Source of the DNA: Laburnicola sp. R22_1
Taxonomy: Eukaryota > Ascomycota > Dothideomycetes > Pleosporales > Didymosphaeriaceae
Assembly: GCA_014281115.1 (NCBI GenBank)
Contig: JACONQ010000002.1
Location: forward strand, 3,658,001 to 3,722,000
Direction: 5' to 3'
DNA length: 64,000 nucleotides
Shown: piece after piece, positions 10,601 through 22,630 of the stretch
How the letters are laid out: each line of letters begins with the position of its first letter
Position numbering within the stretch: position 1 is the stretch's first letter
Program-made: the position numbers and the translations under genes
The notes under the pieces: generated by a model
What the model saw: the letters and a program-made list of their open reading frames with translations, nothing else
Told to the model about the DNA's origin: nothing
Databases searched by the model: none

Positions 10601-10744
10601 ATGCGCTTCGTCCTAGCCGTTGTTGTTGCGTATTGTAGTTAACTTTCACCCTCAACCTTCGCCGTACCAACAGCGCCCTCAACCCATAGGAAAATAGAGC
10701 CATCCTCCACCCCCCAAATCGTACCCAAATTAGGTAGTAATTAA
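10601..10744 (+). pseudogene. Truncated secreted-protein gene with a RIP-type stop
   Basis: ATG at 10601 opens a signal-peptide-like start (MRFVLAVVVAYCS). A TAA follows at 10640-10642, and then the same frame stays open for 33 more codons to a TAA at 10742, giving a Pro/Ser/Thr-rich stretch with a possible signal cleavage after TFA. A single C to T change in a CpA context (CAA to TAA) explains the internal stop. The frame runs into repeat X at about 10736, so the original gene was probably truncated by that repeat or ended near it. An intron is possible but I see no good donor. No family recognised. Confidence 0.4.
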
Positions 10745-10973
10745 TAAAAAACTCTTTATTATACTAGTTATTATATATATTACATAATTTTATTATATAA
10801 TAATATAGTACTAATAAATTATTATGTAAAGTTTTAAACTCGTATTGTTTACAATAATCTAGATAGCGAAGAAAATAGCTTATAGCGTGGCCGCGCCTAA
10901 ATTTTATCCCCCAAAGTTCTAAGTGGCCTCTTCGTGAAAATTTTACTTATGGGAGCCTCGCGCCAAGACTGCC

Positions 10974-11130
10974 AAGCTCGCTTAGCAATTCGAACGCCCT
11001 TTTTTTGTGCCTAATCACCTTTTTACGCTCTTTTTAATTACTAAGCAGAGGGCTCTACTTTTTTTATTATATTATTTAAGATAAAAGTCTTTATTATTCT
11101 ACCTCTAGATAGAATTAACGTTACACACAC
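10974..11130 (-). repeat. Short interspersed repeat M, copy 4
   Basis: The longer form of repeat M, shared with the copies at 45621 and 63332: 'aagctcgcttag' on one side, a 'gcgctctttttaattactaag' type core, and 'cctctagatagaatt' on the other. Confidence 0.65.
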
Positions 11131-11181
11131 ATAAAGTTTTAAAAAAGTTATAATAATAATAAAGTAGTTAAAAGATTATTA

Positions 11182-13585
11182 ACATATTCTATTAGTAGCC
11201 TAAATAGATTAGTCTGCTAGATAGCTTTTACTAAGACTACAACACTTTACTATAAATTATAATATCTTAATAATATAACGCATTATTATCTAATTAAAAA
11301 GGCAGAATTGAGCTTGCCCTTTACGTCTATTAGAATAAGTAAATTTTAAGCCTACGATGCGCTACTGTAGCATATAATATCCTAAAGTCTATACTAAGTA
11401 ATTAAATTAACAGAATTACTACCTAAGTAGACATATAATTAGGCATAGCAAAGCTTACTATAACTAAAGAGCAGACGCTTATATAGTATATTCTTAATCT
11501 AGATTTGTAAAAATTTACACCCTAGCTAGATAAGATAGAAGATATAGCTAATAAACTACTAGCTGCGTAGTACAGAGACCCTATAAAATAATACTAGACT
11601 TAGCGCTTTATAAAGCGCATACCTAAGCTTATAATAGTGTGGTAGAGTGGATCCCACCACACGAGGCAGCATGGCTAAGTCACGTGGTAGCCGGGACGGA
11701 AAAACCTAGTGCCCGATCGACTCTTAGGCACTAGCAAGAGGAGGCTCTTTCACTCACCCGGCCAGTTATCTAAATAATTAACTTATCTTTCTACTAAGTC
11801 CTAATTAGGGCTAGATTCTCCCATAATAGTTTTTAATTAAGTAAAGGACTAATAAAAAATATAATAGGAAGATCTAGAGGTTATAAACGCGTAGTTTTAG
11901 CTAGTAGAGGACACAAAAGCCAAGTATAAAGTATAGAATAAAGATATCTATAACTTTAATAAGATAGGCTTCTAGATAGAAGTTATTAGCTTAATAAAGG
12001 GTATAACTAATTTAGAAAGATACTTTTAACCTACGCTTATTTAGCTAGGCAACTGTAAGTAGATTATAGTATTTTAGAGTATTTACGCTACTAAATATAC
12101 TGCCCTACCCTTTATTATTTATAAAGGGCAAGTCTATATCTTAGCGTAGTATAAAAAGACTAGTATCCCCTATAATTAGAAGCTCTTAGTCTCTAAGACT
12201 AGCTAGACTAATAATAAGCTTAGAGTTATATAGTTAAAGCACTTTAATGTATATATAAGGCCGCGCATAGTAGAGTTATAAAGGTTACTTATTCTAGATA
12301 GTTATAAGAGCTACTACTTCTAGAATTTTAAGAATTATTGTCTAAAATAGAAGATTCTAACACTCTATATACTAGCGCACTTATCTTATATCCTCTAGCC
12401 ACTTAATATAGTCTGTTTCGTACTACTAAAGCTAAAGTACTTCTAGTGTATGCGGGACTTAGCGCGCCAACGCGTCTTTTATATTAATAAAAGGACTTCC
12501 TACTAGCCTTTTATAATATATTTTTAATATATTTATACTAAAAACTATAAAAAAGTCTTTAATGCCTCTAGGCTTATTTTTCTTAAAGGCGTTAGTAGTA
12601 GTAAATTACCTTAATATACGTATTCACACTCCACCTTAGGGTACTCTACTAGATACACTATAGCAAGCTAGGACTCTAAGTAATACTCTTAAGTTTAGAT
12701 CCTAATTAAAGCTTATATGTAACCCTTTTATTTAGTCTCTACCTAATACTAAATTAAGCTATTAATAGCTTATAAAAGGTGCTAAACTTATACTCTACTA
12801 TAGTGTACTTTAAGAGACCTATATTAAGGAACTTAAAAAGCAAATTAAGGTTCTAATAAAGTAGAAAACGCGTAAAAGAAAGCGCATTTAAAAGGTTAGG
12901 ACGCTAGACTTTGCTTAAAGAGCAGATTTAGAAGTAGAAAGCCCTTCTATTAAGGTAAAGTTATTAAAAAGGGCGTAAGGTAGTAGTAAGAGAGAGGCAG
13001 GTTCCTTAATATAACGCCGCTATAGAAGGTGCAAAGAGCCTAGGTATAACATAAGGACCTATTAGATAGATAAAGAGATAGAGAAGAAGTTAGATATTAC
13101 TCTTAGTAGCTTATTTTTAGATAATATTAATAGTAAATTAGAGTAATTTTATTATAGGTTACTATAAGGCCAAAAATAATAGGTTAACTTTATCTTATAA
13201 TAGTACGCACTTAGTAACTAAAAATTAGATAAAGTACTACTTAAAATATAGTATGCTTTACTGCAAATTATTATAAGTATACTATATATTACCTATATAT
13301 AGTATAGTAGATAATATATTATATATTATAGGGAGTCTTATTATAAGTTTATACTACTAAAAAAGACTTCTTAGCTTTACGTAACTGCTACAGTCGCGTA
13401 AAGAGGCTATATAATATAAAAAGTAGATTAAATAGTAACTTAGTATATTATAAGTTATAGTAGATTATTATAAGTTATTATAAAGTAACGTTAGTAGTGT
13501 TCTATAATAAGTTATAAGGAACCTCAAAGTTACTAAGAAAAACTATCTGGCGGACTAATCTGTCCGGGCTACTAATAGAATATAT
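11182..13585 (+). mobile_element. Pogo/Fot1-like DNA transposon A (RIP-degraded)
   Basis: Terminal inverted repeats of about 54 bp (left 'acatattctattagtagcc', right 'ggctactaatagaatatat') are flanked by a TA target duplication at 11180-11181 and 13586-13587. It is the same family as 18374-20569 and 63575-63904. The transposase reading frame is destroyed: the start ATG visible in element B is ATA here, stops are frequent, and the C-terminal zinc knuckle has Cys to Tyr changes (RRYRRCKEPRYNIRTY). It carries a 186-bp solo-LTR-like insert at 11638-11823 that element B lacks. It sits in repeat X. Confidence 0.8.
11638..11823. mobile_element. 186-bp solo-LTR-like insertion in pogo element A
   Basis: Element B reads straight through this place ('gcttaaaatagcttttaatt'), whereas element A has 186 extra bases beginning TGTGG and ending CCCA. 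They are flanked by a 6-base direct repeat TAATAG at 11632-11637 and 11824-11829. The left 110 bases are markedly richer in G+C and in CpA/TpG than the host sequence and start with a GTGG...CCAC hairpin. The TG...CA ends and duplication fit a solo LTR or a small non-autonomous element. No other copy in the window. Confidence 0.65.
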
Positions 13586-14215
13586 TAAAGTTTAAACTTT
13601 TTAAAATAGTGTTATTTACTAAGCTGCTAATTTTCCTCTAATCTAATTCTTTTAAATAATTATAAAACTATAATTTTTAAACCTATAAAACTTAGAATTT
13701 AGAATTAGACAGTATTTCTATAGAATATGCTAGTAATTAATACTATTATATTAACTAGTAATTACTATCTAGTAAAAGACTTTAACTTTATACTTTAAAA
13801 AATTCTAATTTTTTAATACTTACTAAGTAGCTTACTATGTAACTTACTAAGCTTTTTTAAAATTTTAACTATTTAAAGAGCTTTATGTACTAATTAATTA
13901 GTATTTTATAAGTAGTATAGGCACCTAGCGTACCTTAGCTACCTTTGAAATTTTAACTAATTAAAGAGCTTCATTTACTAATTAATTAGTATTTTATAAG
14001 TAGTACAGGCACCTAGGGTATCTTAGCTACTCTAGCTACTCTAGATACACTAGTAGTATAGGTGTATATTCTTACATAACCTTATATATATATATACTAA
14101 GAAAAAAGTAATATTACTAATACGCTCTAAGTATATTTAGTGCGTAGGTATATATTGGTGTGCTTAGAGCTGCTTAGGTGTCCTAGATACTTATACTCGC
14201 TTAAAACTTTTCCTA

Positions 14216-14606
14216 ATACACTATATCTAGCGCAGCCCTAGCCTACTATCTAGAGTGTGCCTAGTATAACTAGTGTAGTTAATATAGTATAGTATAGTAT
14301 AGTTAACTTTTATTACTCTACGCTATCGCTTATATAGGTGCTATATATATAAAAAAGCTACTAAAAATACTAAATTACACTTTATAACTATAGTATAGTC
14401 TAAAAGCTCTCTATAGGCTATAAGTACTAAGCCTTTTCTTAAATAAGGAATTAGTAATTATTATTTAGTATTAAAGTTATTAAAAAGTTATCTTTTTAAC
14501 AAATTAACTTTAGAAAATTAAAAGGTAACTTTTAATAGCTTTTTAATATAGCTAATTTTTTTATAATTATAAGGTCTTAATAGTATAGCCTTTTAGATAT
14601 TCTTCT
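14216..14606. other. AT-rich DNA, no gene seen
   Basis: Contains a short TATAG pentanucleotide run near 14285-14305 and otherwise featureless RIP-type sequence. Confidence 0.5.
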
Positions 14607-14850
14607 GGGCAGAAGTATAAACTACCTCTACTTATTAGTTTTTAAGTAGCCTACTACGTTTAATTACTACGTCTTTTAATTATATTACTAGCGTCTATAC
14701 AATCTAATATTATATAATATTATATATAAGCGCTAAGCCCTAGAACTAGAGCGCGTTAAAGTTTTACTAATATTCTTCCCCTAGCTTTTAAGATAATAAA
14801 CTTATAATAATAATACTCTAACTTACTTACCTACCTACTACCTTACTAGA
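14607..14850. repeat. Dispersed repeat Y, copy 2
   Basis: Aligns with 3274-3500 in the same orientation. Landmarks are 'cctctacttatt', 'ctactacgtttaattact' and 'agagcgcgttaaagtttt'. Confidence 0.55.
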
Positions 14851-17149
14851 TAATTAATTTTACCTTTTAACTTTTTACTATATTACTAAATAATAAACAA
14901 CTTACTATATATACACTTATTCTACTACTACTACTATGACTATAATATATAATAAATTATGCGTGCTCTTTACTCTTAATACTAAATAGCACTCTATTAC
15001 TAGACTACTTGGGGCCACCTGGCTATCTCTATAAAATTCGGCACTAGTGCTTAATTTGGCCACTAGCGCGCCCTATATATAGACTCTATATATACGTATG
15101 TATGTACTCTAGCTTAAATCTTACCTTTTTAACTTACTTATACTTAGCACCCTTACACTATTTAAGATCTTTTTATAAAAGATTACCTGCTAACAACCTT
15201 ACTATAGCTGCGGTGCCTAGTAGGCCAGATTACCTAGGTTAACTAAAAGGAGGCCTGGCTTACCTTATATAAAGAGTAATATAGTGACATACTTAATATA
15301 GACGCTAATAATATTGCCCCCTAGTACTACCTCTTATTAAAAGTAGACTTCTAGGAGGGTAACATACTAATAGGTATTATATACTCTAGTTTAATAGACT
15401 GCAAACACGTAGAGACATTAGTAAAGAACTATATAAGCGTGGCTTATTTTATAAGCAAATAACTATTATAGTAATTATAAAGTTTGTAACTTTATAGCAG
15501 CTATTATAGTAGTAATAGGCTTACCTTTATAAGGCGGCTTACTAGAATCTAAGCGCTTACTTGCCCTATAAGCTCTTCTAGCTTAATAGTTAATACTATT
15601 AATACGAGCTTTGCTAGCTTAACTAGCAACTTTATATTAATTATAATCTTTACTAGGTTAACTTAATAATTAATATAATAATCTAAAAGCAAACTATAGA
15701 CTATAATCTGTGTAGATTAGCCTCTAGAATAGAGCTATTATATATAAACAATAGCAACGTTTAGTCTTTATTAATTGCTAGCTTGTCTATTATTAAAATT
15801 AAGCTCTTAGCCAGCTTTATTAACTTTATTAACTTAGGCTTACTCTTACTAGTATAGCTTAGTGTTAGTATTAAAGCTAATATTGTATATTAACTCTATT
15901 AGCTTGCTAGCTCTACTAATAACCTTACTATAAAAGCTCTAGGTAAGAAACTTAAGAGTCTTATATAGTGTGTTTAGTATTTATTACTAGCCAAATCCTT
16001 ATATAAATTAATATCTCTACTGCGAGCTACCGCCTAGTCTTTACTACTATATAACTTTAATAACTTTAAACGTAAGCTTCGCTAATATAGTTAACACTAA
16101 GTAGAGTAACTAAAGTAGATTTAGAGCTAGTATTATCTCCCGTCTACTAAATTACTATATAACTAGATAACCCAAGCTTTCTAAGCTCTTCTACACTTCT
16201 ACGCTAGTAGGTACCCCGCTATATACAACTCTAACTCTAATAACAATACTTATATTAAGCCTATACGAGCCCTAGTACCTGTTAATAATAACACTAAGTT
16301 GTTTACTTTATTAGATATCTTCTAGCCTAGGTTTTTATTAAACGCTAACTAAATCTCTATATAATTAAATAAATTTACAAACATGTACACCTATTATATA
16401 GTCTTACTAATCTCTTCTATATACTCTAATATCTTAGCCAGCTCTATATACTCTATTAACTTAGCTAACTTAGTTAACTACTTTGACTATAATAAGTAGT
16501 GGCCTGTTATCTAAGATACTATTTATTCCCCGCTAAATCCCTATATAAACGAATAAGGTAATAAATAGCTATCAATTTAACACCTAGGCTTATGCTGTAG
16601 CTTCCCTAGCTTTTTAAGCTAATACTACTAATATTACTACGCAAAAATATATTAAAAGGAATATTAAAAGAGATATTAAAAAACGCGTTAAAAGCACACT
16701 ATTTTATAGTGTTTTATAGCAATTTATAGTGTTTTGTGTATATAGGCCTCCTAATTAGTTACGCGCTCCTTAGTACTTTACTACCTATAGCGCTATATAT
16801 TATATAGCTAATCTCTATATAAATTAGATATTATAATAGGCAACTTGTTAACGCCCTGCGTAAGCCGCCACTATATATGCCCTACTATACGTACCTACTA
16901 TATACGCCTTGCTATACACACTCCTATAATTTCGCGACTTTTTCTTATTCTATAATACCTAGGCTAGAAAAAAAAAGTTTGCTAAACTTTGTATAGATTT
17001 ACTATAATTACTAGATAACCTTAGTTAAGTTAAAAGCTTTAGAACAAAGCCTTATAGAGTTTTTAACCTGCTTATACTTAGCACCCTTATACACTCTAAT
17101 ACTTTACTAGCCTTACTCTATCTATTACCTATAAATATTCTATAGATTT
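14851..17149. other. RIP-degraded DNA of unknown origin
   Basis: No recognisable domain. A stretch at about 15015-15075 ('ggccacctggct', 'tttggccactagcgcg') resembles the base-balanced sequence at 63930-63990 and may be a RIP-mutated relative. A short direct repeat 'cttatacttagcaccctta' occurs near 15137 and 17068, about 1.9 kb apart, which could mark the ends of a decayed element. Evidence is too thin to name one. Confidence 0.4.
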
Positions 17150-18373
17150 TTCCTAGGGTCAATTTGTAATATTACATAATCCTAGACTGGCTATTTAACT
17201 AACCACTATATTACGTAATTAATAATTTCTTTAATAATATTTTTTGCTGCAATAATAATAACAACAATTATAATAGTAACTAATCTAACTATTTTATTAC
17301 TCTTTTATAGTAAATCTCCTCTTATAACTAGTAAGCTATATACTATCCCCTAGGATCTTGCTACTACCTATCTCCTCTATACTTTTTCTACTACTACTTA
17401 CCCTTACCCTTATTATACTACTATTCTTACTTCTTATTATTCTTATACGCTCGCAAAATCTTAACTACTACTAGAAGCTTCTTCCGCTATAGCTGTGCGT
17501 ATATACTTTAGCAATATATAAAAAATACTCTCTTCTTCTTTAATAGTTACCTACTACTATATCTTAGTCTATTCTCTAGCCTTACTAATACAGTAGGGTG
17601 ACATAAAAAAAGCGCCTAGTAAAAAGATACCTTTTTAAAAGTTATATAACTAGGTGAGTTTTAGTACTATGTAAATAAAAAGTATACCGTTTTAAGAAGA
17701 CGGTTTAGGAGGTTTAGTATAGAAGATTAGGAAGAGCTTAGTAACCAGCGCTAACTAGAGGTATCTTAGTAAAGTTAAGGGAATTTTTTCTTAAAACTTT
17801 GACCCTATATAACTTTTTTTCTACCTAGATAAAACTCTATAACTTTTATATATTATAGTTTAGTCCATAAGGACTATATAACTTAATTTTTATTATAGGT
17901 TTATTCATAGAAATAATAATTATAAGGAAAAAGATAAAAAATAATTATAATTAAACAATTAGATAGAACTAGTAAATAATATATAACTAGTGCTTCGTAT
18001 ACTATCCTTTAGCCTCTATAACGTCATAATAACGCTTAGGCAAAGATATTATATAATAATCTATAGCCTCCTGTGAAATTAAATCCCACTCCTCTTGTAT
18101 AGCTCTTTTAAAGGCTTCTACACTAGATTTACTAGTGCCAAAGCCTAAAGAAGCCCTATTTCTTTTTTCTAGCCTATGTTTTAAATAGACTCCAAACGTT
18201 TTCTATAGGATTATCGTCTGGTGAATAGGGTGGATGCCCAAAAACAAAGACTTTACTCCTAGAAAATCACCTTTTCACCTGTGGAGTTCCGTGGATCTTC
18301 GAATTATCCTGTTGAAATTTCCAGCCTAGTTATAATTAGTATAAAGAATAAGATTATAAAAATATAATATATA

Positions 18374-20569
18374 ACATATTCTATTAGTAGCCCGGATAAA
18401 TTAGTCCGCCAGACAGTTTTTGCTAAGACCACAACACTTCACTATAAATCATAATGTCTTAACAATATAACGCGTTATTATCTGATTAAGAAGACAGAAT
18501 TGAGCTTGCCCTTTACGCCTATTAGAATAAGCAAATTTTAAGTCTGCGACGCGCTGCTATAGCATATAATATCCCAAAGTCTACCCTAAGCGATTAAATT
18601 AACAGAATTACCACCTAAGCAGATACACAATTAGGCATAGTAAAGCTTATCGCAACTAAAGAGAAGACGCTTATATAGTATATTCTTGACCTAGATTCGC
18701 GAGGATTTGTATCCCAGCTAGGTAAGATAGAAGATATAGCCAATAAACTGCTAGCTACGCGGCATAGAGACTCTATAGGATAATACTAGGCTTAGCGCTT
18801 TGTAAAGCACGTATCTAAGCTTAAAATAGCTTTTAATTAAGCGAAGAACTAATAGAGGATATAATAGAAAGACCTAGAGGTTATAAATGCGTGGTTTTAG
18901 CTAGTAGAAGATACAAAAGCCAAGTATAGAGTGTAGGATAAAATATCTATAACTTTAATAAAATAGGCTTCTAGATAGGAGTTCTTAGCTTAATAAAGGT
19001 TATAACTAGTTTAGAAAAACGTTCTTAACCTACGCTTCTTTAGCTAGGCAACCGCAAGTAGGTTATAGTAATTTAGAGTATTTACGCTGCTAGGTATGCT
19101 GTCCCACCCTTTATTATTTATAAAGGGCGAGTCCACATCTTAGCGTGGTATAAGGAGACTAGTATCCCTCGCGATTAGAAGCTCTTAGTCTCTAAGACTG
19201 GCTAGACTAATAGTGAGCTTAGAGTCGCGTAGTTAAAGCACTTTAACGCGTATACAAGACCGCGCATAGTAGGATTATAAAGGTTACTTATTCTAGACAG
19301 CTATAAGAGCTATCACTCCTAGGATTTTAAGAATTATTACTTAGAATAGAAGATCCTAATACTCTATATACTAGCGCACTTATCTTACATCCTCTAGCCA
19401 CTTAATATAGTCTGTTTCGCGCTACTAAAGCTAAAGTACTTCTAGTGTATGCGGGACTTAGCGCGCCAACGCGTCTTTTATATTAATAAAGAGGGCTTCG
19501 TACTAGCCTTTTGCAACGCGTTTTTTAATATATTTATACTAAAAAACTATAAGAAAGCCTTTAAAGCCTCTAGGCTTATTTTTTTAGATGCGTTAGTAGT
19601 AGTAAATCGCCTTAATATGCGTATTCACACTCCACCTTAGGGTATCCCACTAAATACACTATGGTAAGCCAGGACTCTAAGCAATACCCTTAAGTTTGGA
19701 TCCTAGTTAAAGCTCGTACGCAACTCTTTTATTTAGTCTCTACCTAATACTAAATTAAGCTACTTACAGCTTATAAAAGGTGCTAAACTTATGCTCTACT
19801 ATGGTATACTTTACGAGACCCGCATTAAGGAACTTAAGAAGCAAATTAAGGTTCTAACGAAGCGAAAAACGCGTAAAAGAAAGCGCATTTAGAAAGGTGG
19901 GACGCTAGACTTTGCTTAGAAAGCAGATTTAGGAGTAGAAAGCCCTTCTATTAGGGTAAAGTTATCGAAAAGGGCGCGAGGTAGTGGTGAGAGAGAGGCA
20001 GGTCCCTTAACACAACGCCGCTATGGGAGATGCGGAGAGTCTAGGCACAATGCAAGAACCTGTTAGATAGATAAAGAAATAGAGGAGGAGTTAAATGTTA
20101 CCCTTAGTAGCTTATTTTTAGATAGTGTTAATAGTAAATTAGAGTGATTTTATTATAGGTTACTATAAGGCCAAAAATAACGGGTTAACTTTATCTTGTA
20201 ATAGTACGCACTTAGTAACTAAAAATTAGATAAAGTACTACTTAAGATATAGTATACTTTACTGCGAATTATAATAAGTATACTATATATTGCCTATATA
20301 TAGTATAGTAGATAATATATTATATATTATAGAAAGTCGTATTGTAAGTTCGTACTGCTAAGAAAGACTCCTTAGCTTTGCGCGACTATTGCAGCCGCGC
20401 AAAGAGGCCGCACGACGTAAAAAGTAGATTAAATAGTAACTTAGTATATTATCAGTTATAGTAGGTTATTATAAGTCACTATAAAGTAACGTTGGTAATG
20501 TTCTATAATGAGTTATAAGGGTCCTCGAAGTTGCTAAGAAAAACTATCCGGGCTACTAATAGAATATGT
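18374..20569 (+). mobile_element. Pogo/Fot1-like DNA transposon B
   Basis: TIRs start 'acatattctattagtagccc' and end in the reverse complement, flanked by TA at 18372-18373 and 20570-20571. Relative to the copies at 13540-13585 and 63575, the right TIR lacks about 16 bases ('gattagtccgccagac' block). It is 2196 bp, better preserved than element A, and inserted in the transposase gene of the Tc1-like element. Confidence 0.85.
18454..20147 (+). pseudogene. Pogo/Fot1-like transposase of element B, broken
   Basis: A start at ATG 18454 opens an N-terminal helix-turn-helix region (RRAAIAYNIPKSTLSD) followed by a CENP-B-like LDLDSRGF block. After at least one frameshift the catalytic region reads LLILDS (Asp at 19296 kept) and LSYIL-stop-PLN (Asp to Asn at 19404, Gln to stop before it). 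An open stretch of 63 codons (19449-19640) is the best preserved C-terminal part. Near 20017-20066 a zinc knuckle reads Y-x2-C-x4-H-x4-C, with the first Cys changed to Tyr. The reading ends at a TGA at 20145. Stops are mostly CAG/CAA to TAG/TAA. Fot1-like proteins are about 540 residues, in line with this span. Confidence 0.7.
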
Positions 20570-22630
20570 TATTAAAAGAAAAAAGAAAAAAGAAGAAAAA
20601 GGGGTACTTTACTTACCTCTGTTTAAAAGAGGTTTTAAGACAGAATTTAAACACTCCTGTATATATCTAGTGTTATTAAAGGTCCTAGTTTTAATAGGGT
20701 CCCTTAAAAACACTAGTTTAGAACGTCCTCCTATCCAAATACAGCCCCAGGCTAAGATAGAAATATCTCGCGCTTTCAGTGAATTAGTACTAGCTTAAAA
20801 AAAGATATAAAAAAGGTAAAATAGCCTAATTATAGAGACAAAAGGGCTCTATAATTCTAGAATTTAAAAAAATTAATAACTTACTAGTTGTTCGGTTTTT
20901 GCGCTGTTCAGGCCCAATTTTCGATTTTCCCTTTTTCTTATATATTCTCGCCTATTACCATGCCCCCTTTGGATAGTAGACTCGTCAGAAAATATAACTT
21001 TAGCAAAGTTAATATTTTCTAGCTCCTTAACTATCTCTTTAGCCTAGATTTCTCTTCTTTTAGCTCTTTCTTTAGTTAAATAGGCCTTTTTCTTAGAGAC
21101 GTTAAAAGAATAGTCTTCTCCTTTTAAAACTCTCTGTAACATCCTCTTAGTAAAGCCAAAACTATTCTCTTCTAATAGCCTCTTATTTGTCTTAGAACTT
21201 TTAGTTAAATCTCTTTTAATAACTCCTTTCTCCCTAGAAGTAACCTTAGTTACTCTCCCTTGTTTTACGCCTTTTAATAAGTTATCTCCTTATTTTTCTT
21301 ATTAATACGTCTAATAGCAGTCTTAATAGATTGTAGAGGCTTATTAAGGGTAGTAGTAATAGTAGAATTAGAAGTATTTGCTTTTTTAAGTAAAGAAACT
21401 TAACTTTCGAGTTTTGACAATTTTGGCTCCATTCGAGGAAATACAAAAGAGAAAATTTACTAGACAAAAGATATTATATTATACTATAATGTTAGTAATA
21501 AATCACGTGATTTAATTATCTTTTAACATCACGTAATTTTTTAACCTTAAATAATTTCTTAATTAAGTTATATAAGTACTCCGAAATTTTGCATACGTAA
21601 TCCACACTAGGCCTAGAATAGCTAGTAAAAACATTAGCCTAGTAGCATACTAAATAAAAAAGTCATAACGCCTTAAATATTGTCTTTTTAAAAACACTAA
21701 GTTTAGAGATAGATGCCTTAAGGACCCTGCTTAGTAAGCACGTGGCTATTACGTAATCTTAATCCCCTATATATCGTCTTTAAAACCGTATACCTTTTGT
21801 TTACATAGTATTAAAACTTACTTAGTTATATAACTTTTAAAAAGGTATCTTTTTACTAGGCGTTTTTTTGTGTCACCCTACTGTAATATAATAGTAAAGA
21901 GCTATTATTATTATATAAATATTACTATATTATTACTTAGGCCTCTATATAAAAGGAGAGCCTTATACTTAAGAATCTAAAGTTATATAAAGATAGTATA
22001 TACCCTAAACAAATTATTAGTTATAATCTCTAGAATGGTATAATTAATCTAGTCCTCTAATAGGCCTACCTTAACTATATCTTATAGCAGGTAGACTAGA
22101 TAGCTAATATTACCTAGCTAGTTGTCTATACTAGTTTAAAATTCTCTAGCAGCTATCTAACTACTGGTATTAAATAACTTAATTTTAGGACGCTACAAAG
22201 CTAGCTCGTTATATATATTAAAAAGTTAGATTTAGAAAACTTAGTGTTGTGTGTGTTAAAAGAAAAGAATTTTTAAACATTATAGATATTATAAAAGTAG
22301 GCAAACTTATATAATATACGTATAGTAAACTATAGTTATAACTTTACACTCTACTATAGCTCTCTAATAGTCTACTAGTTAAGAGATAATATATAACTTA
22401 GTTATACTAGATAGTAGACTATTTATTAATTACTATTAATAATGCTATTATATAGAATACTAATAATAGAATTAATATTATTTTGTGTATATTTTGTTAC
22501 TACTACTATGTGCTAGGTACTAGGTTATAGTGGCTTTTATTTTACTCCTCTTTATATATAGTGTGGACTTAATCTTAGTTAGAATCTCTATATAACAAAG
22601 ATCTTTAATAGATATTCTATAGTATAATTA

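Larger units (their letters stand above)
7691..10735. other. Base-balanced single-copy island between RIP-mutated blocks
   Basis: The composition changes abruptly near 7690 and again at about 10736 (start of repeat X). Inside, CpA and TpG are common and G+C is locally high (about 8500-8800). The island holds one intact-looking and two broken genes for small secreted proteins, described separately. 7691-8360, 8800-9390 and 9930-10600 hold no gene that I can support. Confidence 0.8.
10740..14215. repeat. Dispersed repeat X, copy 2, with nested insertions
   Basis: The left part (10740-10860) matches about 43605-43730; a middle part (10880-10990) matches 45530-45640; the right part (13586-14215) matches 5975-6605 and 43730-44090. 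It is interrupted by short repeat M copy 4 and by pogo element A, whose ends fall at 'aaagattatta' and 'taaagtttaaac', restoring repeat X when removed. Non-coding, AT-rich. Confidence 0.6.
18002..21432 (-). pseudogene. Tc1/mariner-like transposase (DDE_3 type), broken
   Basis: The N-terminal part runs from ATG 21432 to about 20572: MEPKLSKLE start, a helix-turn-helix region, a Lys/Arg-rich linker, then the first catalytic Asp in IFSDES (about 21000) followed by a WGCIWIGG block. The frame is cut at 20571/18372 by pogo element B. The C-terminal part (18371-18002) has QDNSKIHGT (second Asp) and PPYSPDDNPIENVW (third acidic residue), and ends PKRYYDVIEAKG, stop at 18002-18004. Unlike the pogo transposases here, all three catalytic acidic positions look present. 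It is dead because of scattered TAG/TAA stops, a one-base slip in an A run just after VWSLFK, and the insertion. In the cell it would cut and paste TA-flanked elements. Confidence 0.8.
17591..21882 (-). mobile_element. Tc1/mariner-like DNA transposon split by pogo element B
   Basis: Long imperfect terminal inverted repeats of about 100-115 bp start CAGTAGGGTGACA at both ends and are flanked by TA (17589-17590 and 21883-21884), as in Tc1/mariner insertions. Without the 2.2-kb pogo insertion it would be about 2.1 kb. The transposase is on the minus strand. The element itself sits in repeat Z, so the order is repeat Z, then Tc1-like, then pogo B. Confidence 0.85.
17150..22630. repeat. Repeat Z, copy 1, split by a Tc1-like element
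   Basis: 17150-17590 together with 21885-22630 aligns with the reverse complement of 56860-58065. Shared landmarks include 'ttacgtaattaataattt', 'ttttgttactactactat' and a run of CTA-rich codons. Removing the Tc1-like element at 17591-21882 makes the two halves colinear with the other copy. The reverse strand of the second copy reads a Gln/Leu/Lys-rich, coiled-coil-like protein when RIP-type stops are ignored, but I cannot name it. Confidence 0.6.

Noticed and set aside
11638..11760. tRNA-like or SINE-like reading of the GTGGTAGAGTGGATCC region
   Set aside because: No cloverleaf with anticodon and T arms could be folded by eye; the flanking duplication and TG...CA ends favour an LTR-like insert.
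21282..21467. 61-codon minus-strand frame
   Set aside because: Different frame from the Tc1-like transposase start at 21432, which reads a convincing N-terminus there.
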